A DNA stretch of 64,000 nucleotides from Rhodopirellula bahusiensis (lineage in GTDB: Bacteria > Planctomycetota > Planctomycetia > Pirellulales > Pirellulaceae), in contig NZ_NIZW01000015.1 of the NCBI RefSeq assembly GCF_002727185.1, positions 124,001 through 188,000 of the forward strand, given 5' to 3'. The notes beneath the pieces are model-generated. The model saw only the letters and a list, made by a program, of their open reading frames with translations. It had not been told where the DNA came from and ran no database searches. Shown here piece by piece: positions 36,251 to 45,557 of the stretch. Both the position numbers and the translations under genes were made by a program. Every line of letters starts with the position of its first letter. Positions within the stretch are counted from its first letter, which is position 1.

Positions 36251-37597
36251 TCAGACAACGGGCTTCCAACCAGGTTGATACTCACGGCCCCAATATGACA
36301 ACGCATCGGAATTCCCGACGGGTTTGCCGGTAGCCGAATCAATCTCCAGTTCCGATGAACTGCGGTACGCCATGTTGCCCAGGTGACAAAGCAACGTGCT
36401 CAAGTGAGCTTCCTGGATGTCGGCATTGGGGAGTCGGCCGGTGCGAGTGGCGTCCAGGAAATCGGCCAGGTGGCTCGTATCGCCACCTTCATCGTTGACG
36501 GTTTCGATTTCTTTGTTGTGGTCATCAAACCGAGTGAAACCATTGCCACGGATAACAATCGAACCTTCGCTGCCGTGGAAACTGACTCCGACCGCTGCAT
36601 CATGGGGGCCCAACGGTGACCAACTCAGCCCTTCCCAGGTCGCTGTCTTTCCCTCGGGGAAATCGTAGGTCACCATCATCGTGTCGGGTGTTTCTTGATC
36701 GTCGTCGTGACGGTACTTGCCCCCGCCCGCACGAACTCGACTCGGTGTTGTGACTTGCAATCCCCAACGAGCCAAATCCAACACATGGATGCCGTTGTTG
36801 CCAAGTTCGCCGTTGCCCCAATGCCAACGCCAGTGCCAGTTGTAGTGAACCAAATTGTCCACGTATTCGCGACGCGGCGCTGGACCTTGCCACAGATCCC
36901 AGTTCAACCAATCCGGGACCGATGCCGTTTGGCCGTGCCCGATCGATGGGCGCCGGTTGTTGTACCAACTGCGTGAATAGGAAACGTCGCCGATGCCACC
37001 CGAGTGAACCAATTCGATCGCACGAATGATCGCCGGCCAACTGCGACGCTGCGATCCCATCTGCACCACACGATTGTGCTTCCGTGCCGCTTCGACAGCC
37101 AACACACCTTCCTCGGCGGTTTGGCTGCATGGTTTTTCGACGTAGACATGCTTGCCGGCGGCACACCCTAAAATCGTAGCGGGAGCATGCCAGTGGTTCG
37201 GGGCCGCCACCACGAGCGCGTCCACGTTGCCTTCGTCCAACATCTTCCGAACATCAACGAACGTCTTGGGTCGGTGCCGTTGTCCATCCGCAATGGAACC
37301 AGCCACCTTCTCAGATGCTCGCGAATCCACATCGCAGATGGCAACCACGTCGGATCCGGGATCCTTGATGAAGCCCTTTGCCAGGGCGGCTCCACGATTG
37401 TTGACGCCCATGATTCCAATGCGAACGACATCGTTGGGTGACTTCGAAGGAGAAGTCTCGGCGAGCACCGTTCGAGTTGCGACCGTCGCACTCAGTGCCG
37501 CCCCCGCCTTCAAGAACAAACGACGATCACGCGCACGATGATTCGTTTGCGTCGACGCAGAAGACTGGACACCAGGATACTGAGAACGCTTGGTCAC
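36251..37597 (-). CDS. Gfo/Idh/MocA-type oxidoreductase with Tat-like signal
   Basis: 448 residues. The start is taken as GTG 37597 because AAAGGA lies seven bases upstream and no ribosome-binding site supports the ATG at 37675. The sequence then has a twin-arginine motif, RDRRLFLKAGAAL, consistent with folded export. The NAD(P)-binding start is VRIGIMGVNNRGAAL, followed by VVAAPNHWHAPATI and GKHVYVEKPCSQ, the family EKP motif. The C-terminal domain has HWRWHWGNGELGNNGIHVLDLARWG, seen in the planctomycete sugar oxidoreductase subgroup. Co-oriented with the 35160 gene. Substrate unknown. Confidence 0.88.
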   Translation of the reverse strand: MTKRSQYPGVQSSASTQTNHRARDRRLFLKAGAALSATVATRTVLAETSPSKSPNDVVRIGIMGVNNRGAALAKGFIKDPGSDVVAICDVDSRASEKVAGSIADGQRHRPKTFVDVRKMLDEGNVDALVVAAPNHWHAPATILGCAAGKHVYVEKPCSQTAEEGVLAVEAARKHNRVVQMGSQRRSWPAIIRAIELVHSGGIGDVSYSRSWYNNRRPSIGHGQTASVPDWLNWDLWQGPAPRREYVDNLVHYNWHWRWHWGNGELGNNGIHVLDLARWGLQVTTPSRVRAGGGKYRHDDDQETPDTMMVTYDFPEGKTATWEGLSWSPLGPHDAAVGVSFHGSEGSIVIRGNGFTRFDDHNKEIETVNDEGGDTSHLADFLDATRTGRLPNADIQEAHLSTLLCHLGNMAYRSSSELEIDSATGKPVGNSDALSYWGREYQPGWKPVV

Positions 37598-38007
37598 GGC
37601 GGAATCCTTTGGTTGAATCGAAAGCGTTGATCGCGGTTCGCCAAACAAGCTGGACTTCGCACAACAACGACGCATGCGAAAACAAACTCAAAACGACTGC
37701 GACCAGCGGCCGGTCTCAGCGATTCCAAATCGGAAACACCAAGGCCCATTCGATAGGTGGGAGGGTTGGGTGGGACGTTTGAACCAGCCTGGCGGCCGAC
37801 TCAAGATGCCATGCACTCGGGTTTGACTCGAGTGCATGATGAGACGTGACTGCTCATTGTACGCAGAATCGACTCCGCATTGGGCTCGCTCCCGCGACTC
37901 CCGATTCGCGTGCTCACACTCGGACCCTGGACATGAGCCGACGCGGGAAAGAGATTGACGTTGATTCCCGTCATTCGTCGACCGCTTCCACGGCGCAAGA
38001 AACCCTG
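37598..38007. promoter_or_regulatory. divergent intergenic region with a hairpin
   Basis: Regulatory region between the Gfo/Idh/MocA gene (minus) and a membrane protein gene (plus). It holds the inverted repeat CATGCACTCG/CGAGTGCATG with a nine-base loop at 37810-37838. No T-run follows. It may be an operator or just a structural repeat. Confidence 0.45.
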
Positions 38008-38757
38008 ATGAGCCTCCCTGATTCAGCCTCCACCCGAATCGATTCGTCCGACTCGATGATGGATCGTTTGGTGCTTTCGTATCTGGACATTCGCCGAGCA
38101 ATCGGGCTGAGCGGTTTGGTTCTGCCACTCGTTCTGGGGCCCGGCGGAATGTTGCTCGGGATCGAAATTCAAGAGAACATGAGCAGCTACTACCACACGC
38201 CACTCCGAGACGTGTTTGTGGGAACGCTCTGCGCCATCAGCATTTTCTTGTTTTGCTACCGCGGATACGATCGAATTGAAAACTGGACGGCCAACATCGG
38301 GGCAGTCGCAGCGATCGGGATCGCCCTTTTCCCTTTGGATTATGGCAGTGATCCGCTGATTCAGAAGTCGTTCGTGGGATACGTCCACACCTTCAGTGGA
38401 GGCGTGTTCTTCACAACACTGGCGTTCTACTCGCTCTATCACTTTCCTCGGGATTCAAAACGTGAAGCCGAGTCCCATCTGTTCGAACGCTCCGCCGCCT
38501 TTCGCGCCAGCGGATTGACGATTTTGCTGATCACGTTCGCCATGGGCGGCTACATGGTCCTGACGCCACAAGATTGGAAGGATTGGCTGAACGGCTACAA
38601 CTTCCTGTTCTGGGCAGAATGGATTGCCGTTTGGTCCTTCGCGAGTTCTTGGCTCGCAAAAGGCCGAATCATCGTGACCGAGATCGGCGTCGAAGTCCTC
38701 GCCTATTCGCGAAAAATGGTGCTGGAACATGGTTTGGGTATCAAAGACAAACCGTGA
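38008..38757 (+). CDS. multi-pass membrane protein, unknown
   Basis: 249 residues from ATG 38008 (MSLPDSASTR); in-frame ATGs at 37846, 37933 and 38053 are alternatives. The first roughly 15 residues are polar. Then five or six hydrophobic segments follow, including GLVLPLVLGPGGMLLGI, VFVGTLCAISIFLFCY, IGAVAAIGIALFPL, TFSGGVFFTTLAFYSLYHF, LTILLITFAMGGYMVL and FLFWAEWIAVWSFASSWLA. The motif SSYYHTPLRDVFVG precedes the second of these. It may be related to DUF998-like families, but I am not certain. No operon partner on the same strand. Confidence 0.68.
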   Translation: MSLPDSASTRIDSSDSMMDRLVLSYLDIRRAIGLSGLVLPLVLGPGGMLLGIEIQENMSSYYHTPLRDVFVGTLCAISIFLFCYRGYDRIENWTANIGAVAAIGIALFPLDYGSDPLIQKSFVGYVHTFSGGVFFTTLAFYSLYHFPRDSKREAESHLFERSAAFRASGLTILLITFAMGGYMVLTPQDWKDWLNGYNFLFWAEWIAVWSFASSWLAKGRIIVTEIGVEVLAYSRKMVLEHGLGIKDKP

Positions 38758-38766
38758 GACACTCGA

Positions 38767-40233
38767 TCAGCTTCCTTGATCGGGCACACCAAACGTGCGA
38801 GCAAACTCGACATCCTCTTCGCTCAATTTATCGAGCGGCACGGATATCGTTTGCCGGTTGTCCAATCTCAACAGCGAGACGTTCGACTTATCAACCGATC
38901 GCAACATCGCTTTGATCGTGAACGATCCACTGTCGTCCGACCACTCTCGCGGAAACTTGGTCGCGACTTCCCGGATTGATTTCCAACGACTGAGAATCTG
39001 CTCGAATTGGATGTCATTCTTCCAATTGGATTCGTCGCGAAGTTCTTCCTCCAGCAAACGCTCCAACTTCGAATTCGCTGGCGGTGGCGCGCTGTTGGTT
39101 GCCAGTTGCGCAAACTGGTTCCCCAGCGCATAGTTCGGTCGAACCCGACTTTTCTTAGATCGTGGCTCCCAATGCTTCACCATTTCGGATTGCTGCTTCG
39201 AAGTCAGCCGTGGCAGGTTGGTGGCATCGAATGCCTCCATCGTGGGCATCAAATCATTGTCAAACAACATCGCTCGAATCGGATCGAGGTGATGAAACCC
39301 GACACGCAAATCAAATTTGGTTGCCTTCCCGACATAGCTTGCTCCTTCGATTTTGTAGTCAACGCTACCGGCATATGGCATTCCCATTTCGGTCGAGAAT
39401 TCCCACATCCCGGAACCTGAAAGCGTGAGCTGTTTCCCAGCAGAAACGCCTCCAGCAATTTCAATTTCGCGATCGAAAGCCAAGTGACCTTGTTCGAGCG
39501 ACTCCCGTGGAGTCATCAGCGAAAACACGGAAATCGTTGACTGAGCAACTTGGTCGTTATTCGATGAAACGAAGTTCAAACCACTTTCACTACGAGAGCT
39601 GAATCCCGACTCTGTTTTGCCGTCATCCGGTAGCTGCAAGAAGATCAAACCCGCGATCGCACCGGTGGCGAAGGGCAGGTTTCCCTTTTCACCTTTGCCG
39701 CGAATTTTGCCTGAAGCCGTGCACCAGATCTCTCCGTCGCAAAAGCGAAACAGCCCCCGATATTGCTCCAGCTCGACAAGTTTTCGCCGCTGCAACTCCA
39801 TCCGCATCGCTTCGGCACGCTGACTCGCGGCTTGTTGCAGACGTGCCATATCCGGATCGGAAGGAGTCCGCCCAAATTGGTTGTTCGGGCCAGCTTCGTA
39901 GGACTCCCGCGTACGTCGATGGTACGTCGCAAGCGCACCTTTGTTGGCAAGCTTGTTTCCCATGAACGGAATCGTCTGATAGGTCCCTGTCCATTCCTTG
40001 GAATCCGATTTCGTCACCACGTAACGCAATCGGCATCGTTGGCGGATCATGATGGGATTGCGTTCGCCTTCGGTGGTTTCAATGATCCGGTACTCAATCC
40101 CGTAGTCAAACGTTTCGCCCACCGCGGGCAAGTAGGCAACGTCCTCGCAGCGAGCCTCGCTAGCTATCCCAAGCGTTCCAGCGAACAACACGATTACCAA
40201 ACGTTGCAATGGACTCGTCGTCGCCCAACTCAT
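38767..40233 (-). CDS. exported protein with C-terminal SHD1 domain
   Basis: 488 residues. The start at 40233 is supported by GGAGGA upstream and an ATGA overlap with the DUF1570 gene. A signal peptide covers residues 1-27 (LQRLVIVLFAGTLGIASEARC). The last 60 residues, EWSDDSGSFTIKAMLRSVDKSNVSLLRLDNRQTISVPLDKLSEEDVEF, match the SLA1 homology domain 1 (SHD1), common in planctomycete secreted proteins. The middle region is beta-rich with no recognised fold (DYKIEGASYVGKATKFDLRVGF). The overlap with the DUF1570 gene suggests they work together. SHD1 in yeast Sla1 binds an NPFxD peptide; whether the bacterial domain binds peptides is not known. Confidence 0.8.
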   Translation of the reverse strand: MSWATTSPLQRLVIVLFAGTLGIASEARCEDVAYLPAVGETFDYGIEYRIIETTEGERNPIMIRQRCRLRYVVTKSDSKEWTGTYQTIPFMGNKLANKGALATYHRRTRESYEAGPNNQFGRTPSDPDMARLQQAASQRAEAMRMELQRRKLVELEQYRGLFRFCDGEIWCTASGKIRGKGEKGNLPFATGAIAGLIFLQLPDDGKTESGFSSRSESGLNFVSSNNDQVAQSTISVFSLMTPRESLEQGHLAFDREIEIAGGVSAGKQLTLSGSGMWEFSTEMGMPYAGSVDYKIEGASYVGKATKFDLRVGFHHLDPIRAMLFDNDLMPTMEAFDATNLPRLTSKQQSEMVKHWEPRSKKSRVRPNYALGNQFAQLATNSAPPPANSKLERLLEEELRDESNWKNDIQFEQILSRWKSIREVATKFPREWSDDSGSFTIKAMLRSVDKSNVSLLRLDNRQTISVPLDKLSEEDVEFARTFGVPDQGS

Positions 40234-41795
40234 AATTCCTCCGCCAACTGTTCCATGTCCGTCTTGAGCGTTCGCATGTAGCGTCGCCACTCCAGTTCCA
40301 ACGTGACTCGGTCGCCAAAGCACTCGTTGAACAACTCCACCAGTTCCATTCCCTTTTCTTTGGGAGGCGTGTCGACGGGAATTTTGCGTGACTTGCCGTA
40401 AAACTGAATCAGTTCGTCAAACCGTTCGGTGAACAAGTAATGCGTCAACGCCCAAGCTTGCCCGTAAGCAGGAAGCTGGTCACCAAGAGCCGATTCAACA
40501 ATGAATCCAAGGTCCGAAACGATGAACTCCACACTTCCGCGAACCGTGTCGCCTTCCAACGCGCGGTAGTAACTGATCCGGTTCTGGTCGACCACACCAA
40601 CGCCACTCCAAACTGCTAACTTCGATGACTCAAAGTAGGACGCCAAACCTTCGTGGACCCAGCGAATGAAAACACCATCCCGCGGGAACAATCCCGTGTT
40701 GGCGGCCAATTGGTGAACCGCTTCGTGTGAGACCGTTGCGACGTCTTCGCTCTCGTGCTCGATGTCGATCAACAACGAAACCGTGTTCGCGAACCGAATG
40801 ATGTGAGCCGCGTTGGGACTTCGAGTCCGCTTGGCTTGGTCCTTCATTTCATCGAGCTTGTCCGTCAATTCTTTCAAGTACAGAAAGATTTCAGTGGTGC
40901 CCGAGTCATAGAAAAACGAAACGTTCTCCTCAGGGAGGTAGAAACCAGCGACCTGCTTCAGACCCATTTCGAGCCGTCGTTCCATCAACAAAAAATCTTT
41001 GTGTTCCGAAAACAAGACGGCATTGAGCGGTTCGCTTGGCGGTTTCAAATAAAACCCACGCAGGGCAAATGTCAGGAAGTACGACTCGTAGACTTTCTCC
41101 AACAACTCCAGACGCATCTCCGCTCGAGTCATCTTGGTCACCGCGTCTTTTTCGCTTTGGGCATCATGGAACAACGCAAAGTGCTTGCTCCGCGACATTT
41201 CCATACGGCTCCCTCCGATCAAGTTCCGAACATGGGCCTCGCTCGCGGAATCATTGGGCACCGGCCGATTGATGTGCACCATCAACGACGCCAACTTTTT
41301 GATCTTCGTATCGGACGGGTCCAATTTCCAAGCATCGCTGAGCAGTGACTTGCACTCCTTCAACATCCCATGCTGGAGTGCCCACTGGGCCAATTTGATG
41401 TAGTTGTCGACCGTCTTTTCGCTGAGGATTTTCCCCGATTTGCGTTTGAAGATGGTTTGCCGGGTTGGCGTCTGAATCACCTGCAAATCGCGAGCGTTGA
41501 AATACAGCGATCCGCGAGGATGACGAAAGGTGACCGTGCCTCCAGGGTTGTAATTCGTCGTGCCTTCCAGCAACAAACCGGCGTCCGTCCCCGGAATCTG
41601 GTAGATGGCATAGTCCGCCCGAGCAACCTGCCACGAGCAACAACTCGCCAGCAGACTGACGATTGCAATGACGCGAATCCAACCTGAACCTTCAATCCTG
41701 CACAGCCGATGCGGCGAGGAAGTCTGCAAAGGTAAGTCTCCACTTCGGCCGCGAAATCGGTCCGCTTGGTGAGCTCCAATCTGGATGCTCGTCAT
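40230..41795 (-). CDS. DUF1570 metalloprotease-like exported protein
   Basis: 521 residues from ATG 41795, chosen because GGAG is seven bases upstream. A hydrophobic segment (VIAIVSLLASCCSWQVARA) near residues 42-60 is probably a signal peptide or anchor. The C-terminal part carries HEAVH at 357-361, a zinc-binding HExxH, with EGLASYFE near 382, placing the third ligand as in gluzincins. DUF1570 proteins are proposed metallopeptidases on this basis. The region before this is helical with an SSEPLNAVLF strand. The stop overlaps the next gene (SHD1 protein) by four bases. Activity is inferred. Confidence 0.82.
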   Translation of the reverse strand: MTSIQIGAHQADRFRGRSGDLPLQTSSPHRLCRIEGSGWIRVIAIVSLLASCCSWQVARADYAIYQIPGTDAGLLLEGTTNYNPGGTVTFRHPRGSLYFNARDLQVIQTPTRQTIFKRKSGKILSEKTVDNYIKLAQWALQHGMLKECKSLLSDAWKLDPSDTKIKKLASLMVHINRPVPNDSASEAHVRNLIGGSRMEMSRSKHFALFHDAQSEKDAVTKMTRAEMRLELLEKVYESYFLTFALRGFYLKPPSEPLNAVLFSEHKDFLLMERRLEMGLKQVAGFYLPEENVSFFYDSGTTEIFLYLKELTDKLDEMKDQAKRTRSPNAAHIIRFANTVSLLIDIEHESEDVATVSHEAVHQLAANTGLFPRDGVFIRWVHEGLASYFESSKLAVWSGVGVVDQNRISYYRALEGDTVRGSVEFIVSDLGFIVESALGDQLPAYGQAWALTHYLFTERFDELIQFYGKSRKIPVDTPPKEKGMELVELFNECFGDRVTLELEWRRYMRTLKTDMEQLAEEL

Positions 41796-42162
41796 CCTAT
41801 TTCTCCATCGTGGCAATCACCGGCCAGACACTATTCAGCCGCCAGTCCTGGGTGAACAGAACTACTCCTGAGGCGTGTCCAGCCTCCCCTAAAAAGAAGT
41901 GATTGTAACTCGGTCGAGAGTGCTTTGTTGCGAGCAACCGCAGGAAGGATCCTCGCAATTCACTGGTTCCAGCCGTCAAAATCAGACCACTCGCTAAATC
42001 AGTTGATTTCCCCCAATCGAGAAGCGACTCGAGCGAGCGATACTCTCGTTCTTCCAGGGAAGCTCCTACGTTCACGTTTCGTTCAAGCCGAGGTAGCATC
42101 AGGGTATGGCATCCCAGGACGGAAAGCCTACAAGCCGTTTCCGCAACATCGCAAAGTGAGCC

Positions 42163-43308
42163 ATGACCTCGCCAAGCCCTCGTTCCCCTTCCTCGCCATC
42201 GAAGCCGCAGCTATCGGTTCGGAAGAAGATCCTGTTTTCCTTCGTGTTTGTTGTTGGAGTCCTTGGATCGATCGAGCTCTTGCTGCGTGTTGCGAGGATT
42301 GGCGAGCCGCCCGCAATTGGCGTTTTGCGGTTTGGCTACGACACTGGCATTCCAATCTTTGACGGGGATGGTATTGAGCGAGAAGGCGAGTTCTATCAGG
42401 ACGTGCCACTATTCGAAGCCGACCCGAATTTGTTCTGGAAACCGATCGCCAACACACCGTTCACGGGCACGGATGGGCTGCGACTTCCTGCTCCTAAACA
42501 ACAATCAAAGAGAGACAACACTTACCGAATTGGAGTGATTGGCGACTCCTGCAGCTTTCTCGGAACAACGCTTTACCCGGCTCGTTTCGCCAACCTCATC
42601 GAGGAAGCCACCGAACTCGACGTTGAAGTCGTCAACGCGAGCTGCCCGGGCTACACATCCTTCCAAGGCAAGCAACGTTTGCAAGCTCTGTGGCCTTGGG
42701 AACCGGACATCGTCGTCGCCTACTTTGGTTGGAACGATCACTGGAAGTCGTTGAACGGTCAAACGGATCGAGACGTGATGCAGAGACAAATGTTGAGCGA
42801 CCGAGCACGCACTTGGCTGGGGAAGTCGCGAATTTTTTGGTGCATGTACTCGTTGCGTACCAAGCTTGCACCGTTGAAGTCGATTCGCGACGCGCCCGTT
42901 CGTGTTCCGCTGGAACATTATCAAGAGAACCTGCAAGAGATCCTTTCCCGCTCGGAAGAGCATGCTTGCCCCACGTTCTTCGTCACGGCTCCTTCCGCGT
43001 ATCGCGACGGCCAAATGCCACCTTGGTCGTATGACTTTTTCGGTCAGTTTTATGGGATGAATGCCAATGACGTTTCTGCCATTCCGCAAACGCACCATCA
43101 GTACAACGATGTGGTGCGACAACTCACTGAGTCAAACTCGAACGCTCACTTGGTGGACGTTGCCGCTGACTGGAGAAAAGAATCGGATACAGAGAAAGAT
43201 CCAGAACGATTTCGGGGCGATCGGATTCACCTGACTGAACAAGGGCATCAAGAAATCGCCGAGCAGCTTTTCAAACGGTGGACCGAGCTGGACGTTCGTG
43301 CAAAGTGA
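42163..43308 (+). CDS. membrane-anchored SGNH/GDSL hydrolase-like protein
   Basis: 381 residues. A single hydrophobic segment at about 21-44 (KILFSFVFVVGVLGSIELLL) anchors the protein, with the rest outside. Catalytic blocks of the SGNH fold are GDSCSF with Ser129 in GDS (127-129), GWND (189-192), and DRIHLTEQGH near 350-360, which supplies Asp and His. A Gly/Cys block, VVNASCPGYTSFQG, precedes GWND. Similar proteins act as esterases or acyltransferases on cell-surface polysaccharides. Substrate is unknown. No same-strand partner is nearby; the tRNA gene is downstream on the other strand. Confidence 0.85.
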   Translation: MTSPSPRSPSSPSKPQLSVRKKILFSFVFVVGVLGSIELLLRVARIGEPPAIGVLRFGYDTGIPIFDGDGIEREGEFYQDVPLFEADPNLFWKPIANTPFTGTDGLRLPAPKQQSKRDNTYRIGVIGDSCSFLGTTLYPARFANLIEEATELDVEVVNASCPGYTSFQGKQRLQALWPWEPDIVVAYFGWNDHWKSLNGQTDRDVMQRQMLSDRARTWLGKSRIFWCMYSLRTKLAPLKSIRDAPVRVPLEHYQENLQEILSRSEEHACPTFFVTAPSAYRDGQMPPWSYDFFGQFYGMNANDVSAIPQTHHQYNDVVRQLTESNSNAHLVDVAADWRKESDTEKDPERFRGDRIHLTEQGHQEIAEQLFKRWTELDVRAK

Positions 43309-43415
43309 GATTTGGTGCGACGGAGCGCTGACCTGTGCCGCCCGCCGAAAGATGAAGGCGAAGCAAATTCCGAAGCAGTTAGTGCGAGACACCCCGAGAA
43401 AGTCGGCGCAAGAAA

Positions 43416-43451
43416 AAGGCCAAACCCCGTGTTCACACAGAGTTTGGCCTT
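43416..43451 (-). terminator. intrinsic terminator after the tRNA gene
   Basis: AAGGCCAAAC pairs with GTTTGGCCTT; a second small stem GTGT/ACAC forms the tip. On the minus strand the hairpin is followed by TTTCTTG, in keeping with a terminator for the tRNA gene at 43480-43553. Confidence 0.8.
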
Positions 43452-43479
43452 GAGTGTCCCGGGCTGCTTGGCCCTGAAG

Positions 43480-43553
43480 TAGCGGCAGAGGGACTCGAAC
43501 CCCCGACACGCGGATTATGATTCCGCTGCTCTAACCAGCTGAGCTATGCCGCC
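43480..43553 (-). tRNA. tRNA with anticodon CAT (probably elongator Met, possibly Ile2)
   Basis: The minus strand reads a 74-base cloverleaf. The acceptor stem GGCGGCA pairs with TGCCGCT (the last pair a wobble), with discriminator A. The D arm is GCTC-AGCTGGTTA-GAGC, the anticodon arm is GCGGA-ATCATAA-TCCGC with anticodon CAT, and the T arm is CGGGGGTTCGAGTCCCTC-like with GTTCGAG. The anticodon stem lacks the three consecutive GC pairs of initiators. tRNA-Ile2 with a lysidine-modified C34 also has CAT, so Met elongator is preferred but not certain. CCA is not encoded. A terminator follows at 43416-43451. Confidence 0.88.
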
Positions 43554-43874
43554 GCTCGAAATTGAATTTCGAGAGGGCGAGAATGTAGGCGAATCCGGCA
43601 GGCTTGAAAAGACGGCTTCGTCGCTTCCCAGCGGGATTTCTGGTGTTCAGCCACTTCCAACGCGACGGTTTTGACGGCAATTCCGATTTCCGCCAACGCC
43701 TCCGGGCGTGAAGCCAGCCTGATCGGCATTTCGAGCGTCGGACTTGAGCCGACTTCGCCAGATTGACGTTGTCGCGGTTTCCCCCGGACCGCTACAAACA
43801 CCCCTTGGGACGAAGGACCGTACCGATCGCGCGAACCGATCACCCTTTTGATCGCCCCCTGAGAAGGAACTCGG
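43554..43874. other. 321-base divergent intergenic region
   Basis: Region between the tRNA gene (minus) and the ABC permease gene (plus); no other gene seen. It must hold promoters for both, not identified. Confidence 0.4.
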
Positions 43875-45473
43875 ATGTACCGACTGCTGCTTTGTTTTCG
43901 CTATTTGCGAACACGCTACATCGCATTGGCGTCAATCATCAGCGTCACGCTGGGCGTGGCCACTCTGATTGTCGTGAACAGCGTGATGGCGGGTTTTTCC
44001 GCGGAGATGCACGAACGCCTGCACGGACTGGCCTCCGACATCGTCATCGAATGCCACGCTTCCGGCGGCATGCCCGATCCTGATGCCCACCTCGACGAAA
44101 TCAATCGAATCGTCGGTGACCAAATCGCGGGTTCGTCGGTCAGCGTCCATGTCCCCAGCATGCTCGGTATCGATTTCAACGGCCAGTTGATCACGCATCA
44201 CGTCAACCTCGTCGGCATCGACGCGGAGACTTATGACAACGTCAGCCACTTTGGCCGCTATCTTCTTCACCCCGACAACCAAACCGCCGTTTCCTTCGAT
44301 TTGCGAGAAGACGGCTACGAAGAAGCACGCGAAGGTTTTCCCAATTCAGGATGGAAGTATCGTCGCGATCACGCTCGAATGGAAAAGGCTTGGGAAGCCG
44401 AACGCAAACGAATTGAAGACTTGAGCCGTGAAGCAGCACGCTTGGCCAGCGGTCGACCACAAGAAGACAACACAGAAATGGTTGATTCCGACGGTCCATC
44501 GATCGGGTTCGGTGGTCCTACGATCGGGACCAATCTCCCCGAGGGACTTCGAGAAGAAGGGGCTGGTGACAAACCGGTCTATTTCGATCCAGAAGCCGAC
44601 CAATACCCGGGCATCATCCTGGGAATTGCGACCTGCAGCAACAAGTCTCGTGATGCCGAAGGCAACGTCCGCGACCACTACTATTGCCGCCCCGGCGACG
44701 ACGTCCGCTTGATGTTCCCCAATGCATCCGACAAACCTAAGGTCGTCAATCAAAAGTTCACCGTGGTGGATTTGTACGAGTCCGGCATGAGCGAATACGA
44801 CAGCACGTTCGCGTTCGTGCGATTGGATCAACTGCAAGATTTCCGCGGGATGATCGACCCAATCTCGAATACCACCAGCGTCACCACCATCCAATTGAAG
44901 CTGATCGAAGGAGCGGACCTCAACGCCGTTCGCGACGCTCTGCGTCAACGCTTTCCACCCGACACCTACGCCTACAGCATCCAAACATGGCGTGATATGC
45001 AGGGCCCCTTGCTGGCCGCCGTTCGCTTGGAAACCACCATCCTGAACATCCTGTTGTTCCTGATCATTGCTGTTGCTGGTTTTGGCATTCTGGCAACGTT
45101 CTTCATGATTGTTGTGGAAAAGACCCGCGACATCGGAACCTTGAAAGCGCTCGGTGCCAGTGGCAGCGGCGTGATGAGCATCTTCCTCAGCTACGGTCTG
45201 TTGCTTGGCATCGTTGGCAGCGGAGTGGGTTTGGTTGGCGGAATCGCTTTTGTCCACAACATCAACGATATCGCGTCGGTGATTGAAACCATCACCGGTC
45301 AAGAAGTCTTTGACCCGACGGTTTATTACTTCACAGAGATCCCCACAATCCTCAACCCGTTCACGTTGGCCTGGGTCATGGCAGGAGCCGTCGCGATTGC
45401 GACCACCGCCAGTGTTCTGCCTGCGATCCGTGCCGCTCGTATGCATCCTGTCGCCGCGTTGCGATTCGAGTGA
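43875..45473 (+). CDS. ABC transporter permease, FtsX/Lol-type
   Basis: 532 residues. One membrane segment lies near residues 15-40 (YIALASIISVTLGVATLIVVNSVM), a long periplasmic region follows, and three segments are near the C-terminus (LLFLIIAVAGFGILATFFMIV, GLLLGIVGSGVGLVGGIAFV and LAWVMAGAVAIATTASVLPA). This is the MacB/FtsX topology. The sequence EKTRDIGTLKALGASGSGVM is the FtsX coupling region. The periplasmic region contains an unusual charged and Gly-rich insert between residues 130 and 240 (HARMEKAWEAERKRIEDLS, then GPSIGFGGPTIG). With the following ATP-binding gene it likely forms a LolCDE-like or MacB-like exporter for lipoproteins or peptides; the substrate is inferred. Confidence 0.88.
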   Translation: MYRLLLCFRYLRTRYIALASIISVTLGVATLIVVNSVMAGFSAEMHERLHGLASDIVIECHASGGMPDPDAHLDEINRIVGDQIAGSSVSVHVPSMLGIDFNGQLITHHVNLVGIDAETYDNVSHFGRYLLHPDNQTAVSFDLREDGYEEAREGFPNSGWKYRRDHARMEKAWEAERKRIEDLSREAARLASGRPQEDNTEMVDSDGPSIGFGGPTIGTNLPEGLREEGAGDKPVYFDPEADQYPGIILGIATCSNKSRDAEGNVRDHYYCRPGDDVRLMFPNASDKPKVVNQKFTVVDLYESGMSEYDSTFAFVRLDQLQDFRGMIDPISNTTSVTTIQLKLIEGADLNAVRDALRQRFPPDTYAYSIQTWRDMQGPLLAAVRLETTILNILLFLIIAVAGFGILATFFMIVVEKTRDIGTLKALGASGSGVMSIFLSYGLLLGIVGSGVGLVGGIAFVHNINDIASVIETITGQEVFDPTVYYFTEIPTILNPFTLAWVMAGAVAIATTASVLPAIRAARMHPVAALRFE

Positions 45474-45557
45474 TCGATGTCGTTTCAAGCGAGCCGTCCG
45501 TTCGCAGCTGTGTAACACCTCTCCCCATTCCCCCTCCTTCGACCAACGATTTGATCC

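Noticed and set aside
41797-42099. 100-codon minus-strand open frame just upstream of the DUF1570 gene
   Set aside because: It ends close to the DUF1570 start and has a plausible composition, but no domain, signal or ribosome-binding site supports it. It may be an unexpressed frame or an unproven small protein.
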